Part shown: positions 50,331 to 50,993 of the stretch, in pieces | Position numbering within the stretch: the stretch's first letter is position 1 | How the letters are laid out: every line of letters starts with the position of its first letter | NCBI GenBank assembly: GCA_032718475.1 | Contig: JAUCBJ010002889.1 | Coordinates: 1 to 50,993, forward strand | Reading direction: 5' to 3' | From: Nemertoderma westbladi | Lineage: Eukaryota; Xenacoelomorpha; Nemertodermatida; Nemertodermatidae | DNA length: 50,993 nt | Program-made: the position numbers and the translations under genes | Notes under the pieces: model-generated | The model's database searches: none | What the model was told of the DNA's origin: nothing | What the model saw: only the letters and a program-made list of their open reading frames with translations

Positions 50331-50993
50331 ATTAATTAGCACTGCTAGTACTGTCTGATTGTCTGCCTGTAGTAGGCATACCGGACCGGTACTACCTGAC
50401 CACTGTAGGCCTATCTGCCTATCTTCATACTGTCATAGGTCAGTACAGCAGTAGGTCCTAGCCTAGCCCTAGCAGTAAATATAATATTTCGCCATGTTCG
50501 CAGGCGACTTCGCACTGACTACCAGTAGGCCTATGCAGCTATGCTATGAGATTAACCGTCCAGTCGTTCAGATGCATATGGTACCGGTACTGGAACGGGT
50601 TACGGTTTAATCCTGCATTTGTCAATTACGACAATACCGGTACGACTTTGAGTACCGCTGTACCGGTACGCGGTAGCCTACCGTTACCGGTTGACCGGTA
50701 GGCGTAGGCGGTAGACCTACGGTGCGATGGTAGCCAGCCGGTAGGTGGTAGGCTTACCGTACCGGTATAAATGTTGGCGGATGGCGGGATGACGTCGTGT
50801 GGCGCGTAATTACTTACCGGTTGCCGGTAGACGCCTACCCAACTCGTAACTGGTGGTCGTGGTCGTGGTGGGATGAGCACAGGAGCATGAGGTCGCCTAC
50901 GACTGTACGATGGGAACAAGTGAAAAGGAAACATAGGCCTACCCGAACGAAAACGTATTATTATTGTACTGATTAAGTAGGAGGACCGTGAAC
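50331..50993. other. CCGGT-rich non-coding tract
   Basis: Many ACCGGTA/TACCGGT and TAGGCCTA words, highest between 50580 and 50850, with more CpG than the rest of the window. The overlapping minus-strand frame of 102 codons is low-complexity Pro/Arg and is not supported as a gene. An upstream promoter of a gene beyond the window is possible. Confidence 0.4.

Noticed and set aside
50626-50934. 102-codon Pro/Arg-rich protein
   Set aside because: Generated by the CCGGT-rich tract. Low complexity and no homologous motif.

Overview
The window looks like animal nuclear DNA. It is AT-rich, intron-dense and full of transposons: Tc1/mariner-like and CR1/jockey-like relics and an intact-looking BEL/Pao LTR retrotransposon. 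The only host coding sequence I can support is a minus-strand gene made of fibronectin type III (FN3) domains. Mixed BEL/Pao, CR1-like and CCGGT-rich non-coding DNA would suit a marine invertebrate, but I cannot name the lineage. There is no operon structure, CRISPR array or bacterial feature.

Host gene (minus strand, read from right to left): exons at 38644-38444, 37169-36564, a tandemly duplicated block (35358-34513, 33931-33116, 32888-32043, 31303-30488, 30259-29414), then 28697-28416, 26572-26306, 5596-5408 and 4384-3761. Every proposed exon is a multiple of three and is bounded by phase-1 splice sites. They total about 2,113 codons and about 23 FN3 domains. Neither the start nor the end of the gene is visible. 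The 2.5-2.6 kb block carries two three-domain exons and is present about 2.4 times.

Left flank (1-8471): a foldback element with long terminal inverted repeats, a broken Tc1/mariner-like transposase, an AT-rich minisatellite, two FN3 exons, a tRNA-like relic and a 5'-truncated LINE.

8472-24937: a very large (about 16.5 kb) BEL/Pao-type retrotransposon in plus orientation, antisense to the FN3 gene. Its roughly 1.9 kb LTRs are nearly identical and are flanked by a 5-bp target duplication, TTGGT. The internal region has a structured leader, a Gag-like ORF, a long Pol ORF (DUF1759, zinc knuckle, aspartic protease, reverse transcriptase, RNase H, integrase, DUF5641) and two unrecognised ORFs after pol. 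A short near-palindromic DNA motif recurs ten times through coding and non-coding parts and is read in all three frames. This is the most unusual signal in the window.

24938-28400: mostly intron-like DNA with foldback repeats, one FN3 exon and long G/C homopolymers. 28400-38650 holds most of the FN3 exons and a second copy of the foldback element. 38660-49467 is a 42-bp minisatellite of about 257 copies with a recent 49-monomer (2,058 bp) duplication, lying in an intron of the FN3 gene. The last 1.5 kb is non-coding, with a TG microsatellite and a CCGGT-rich tract.
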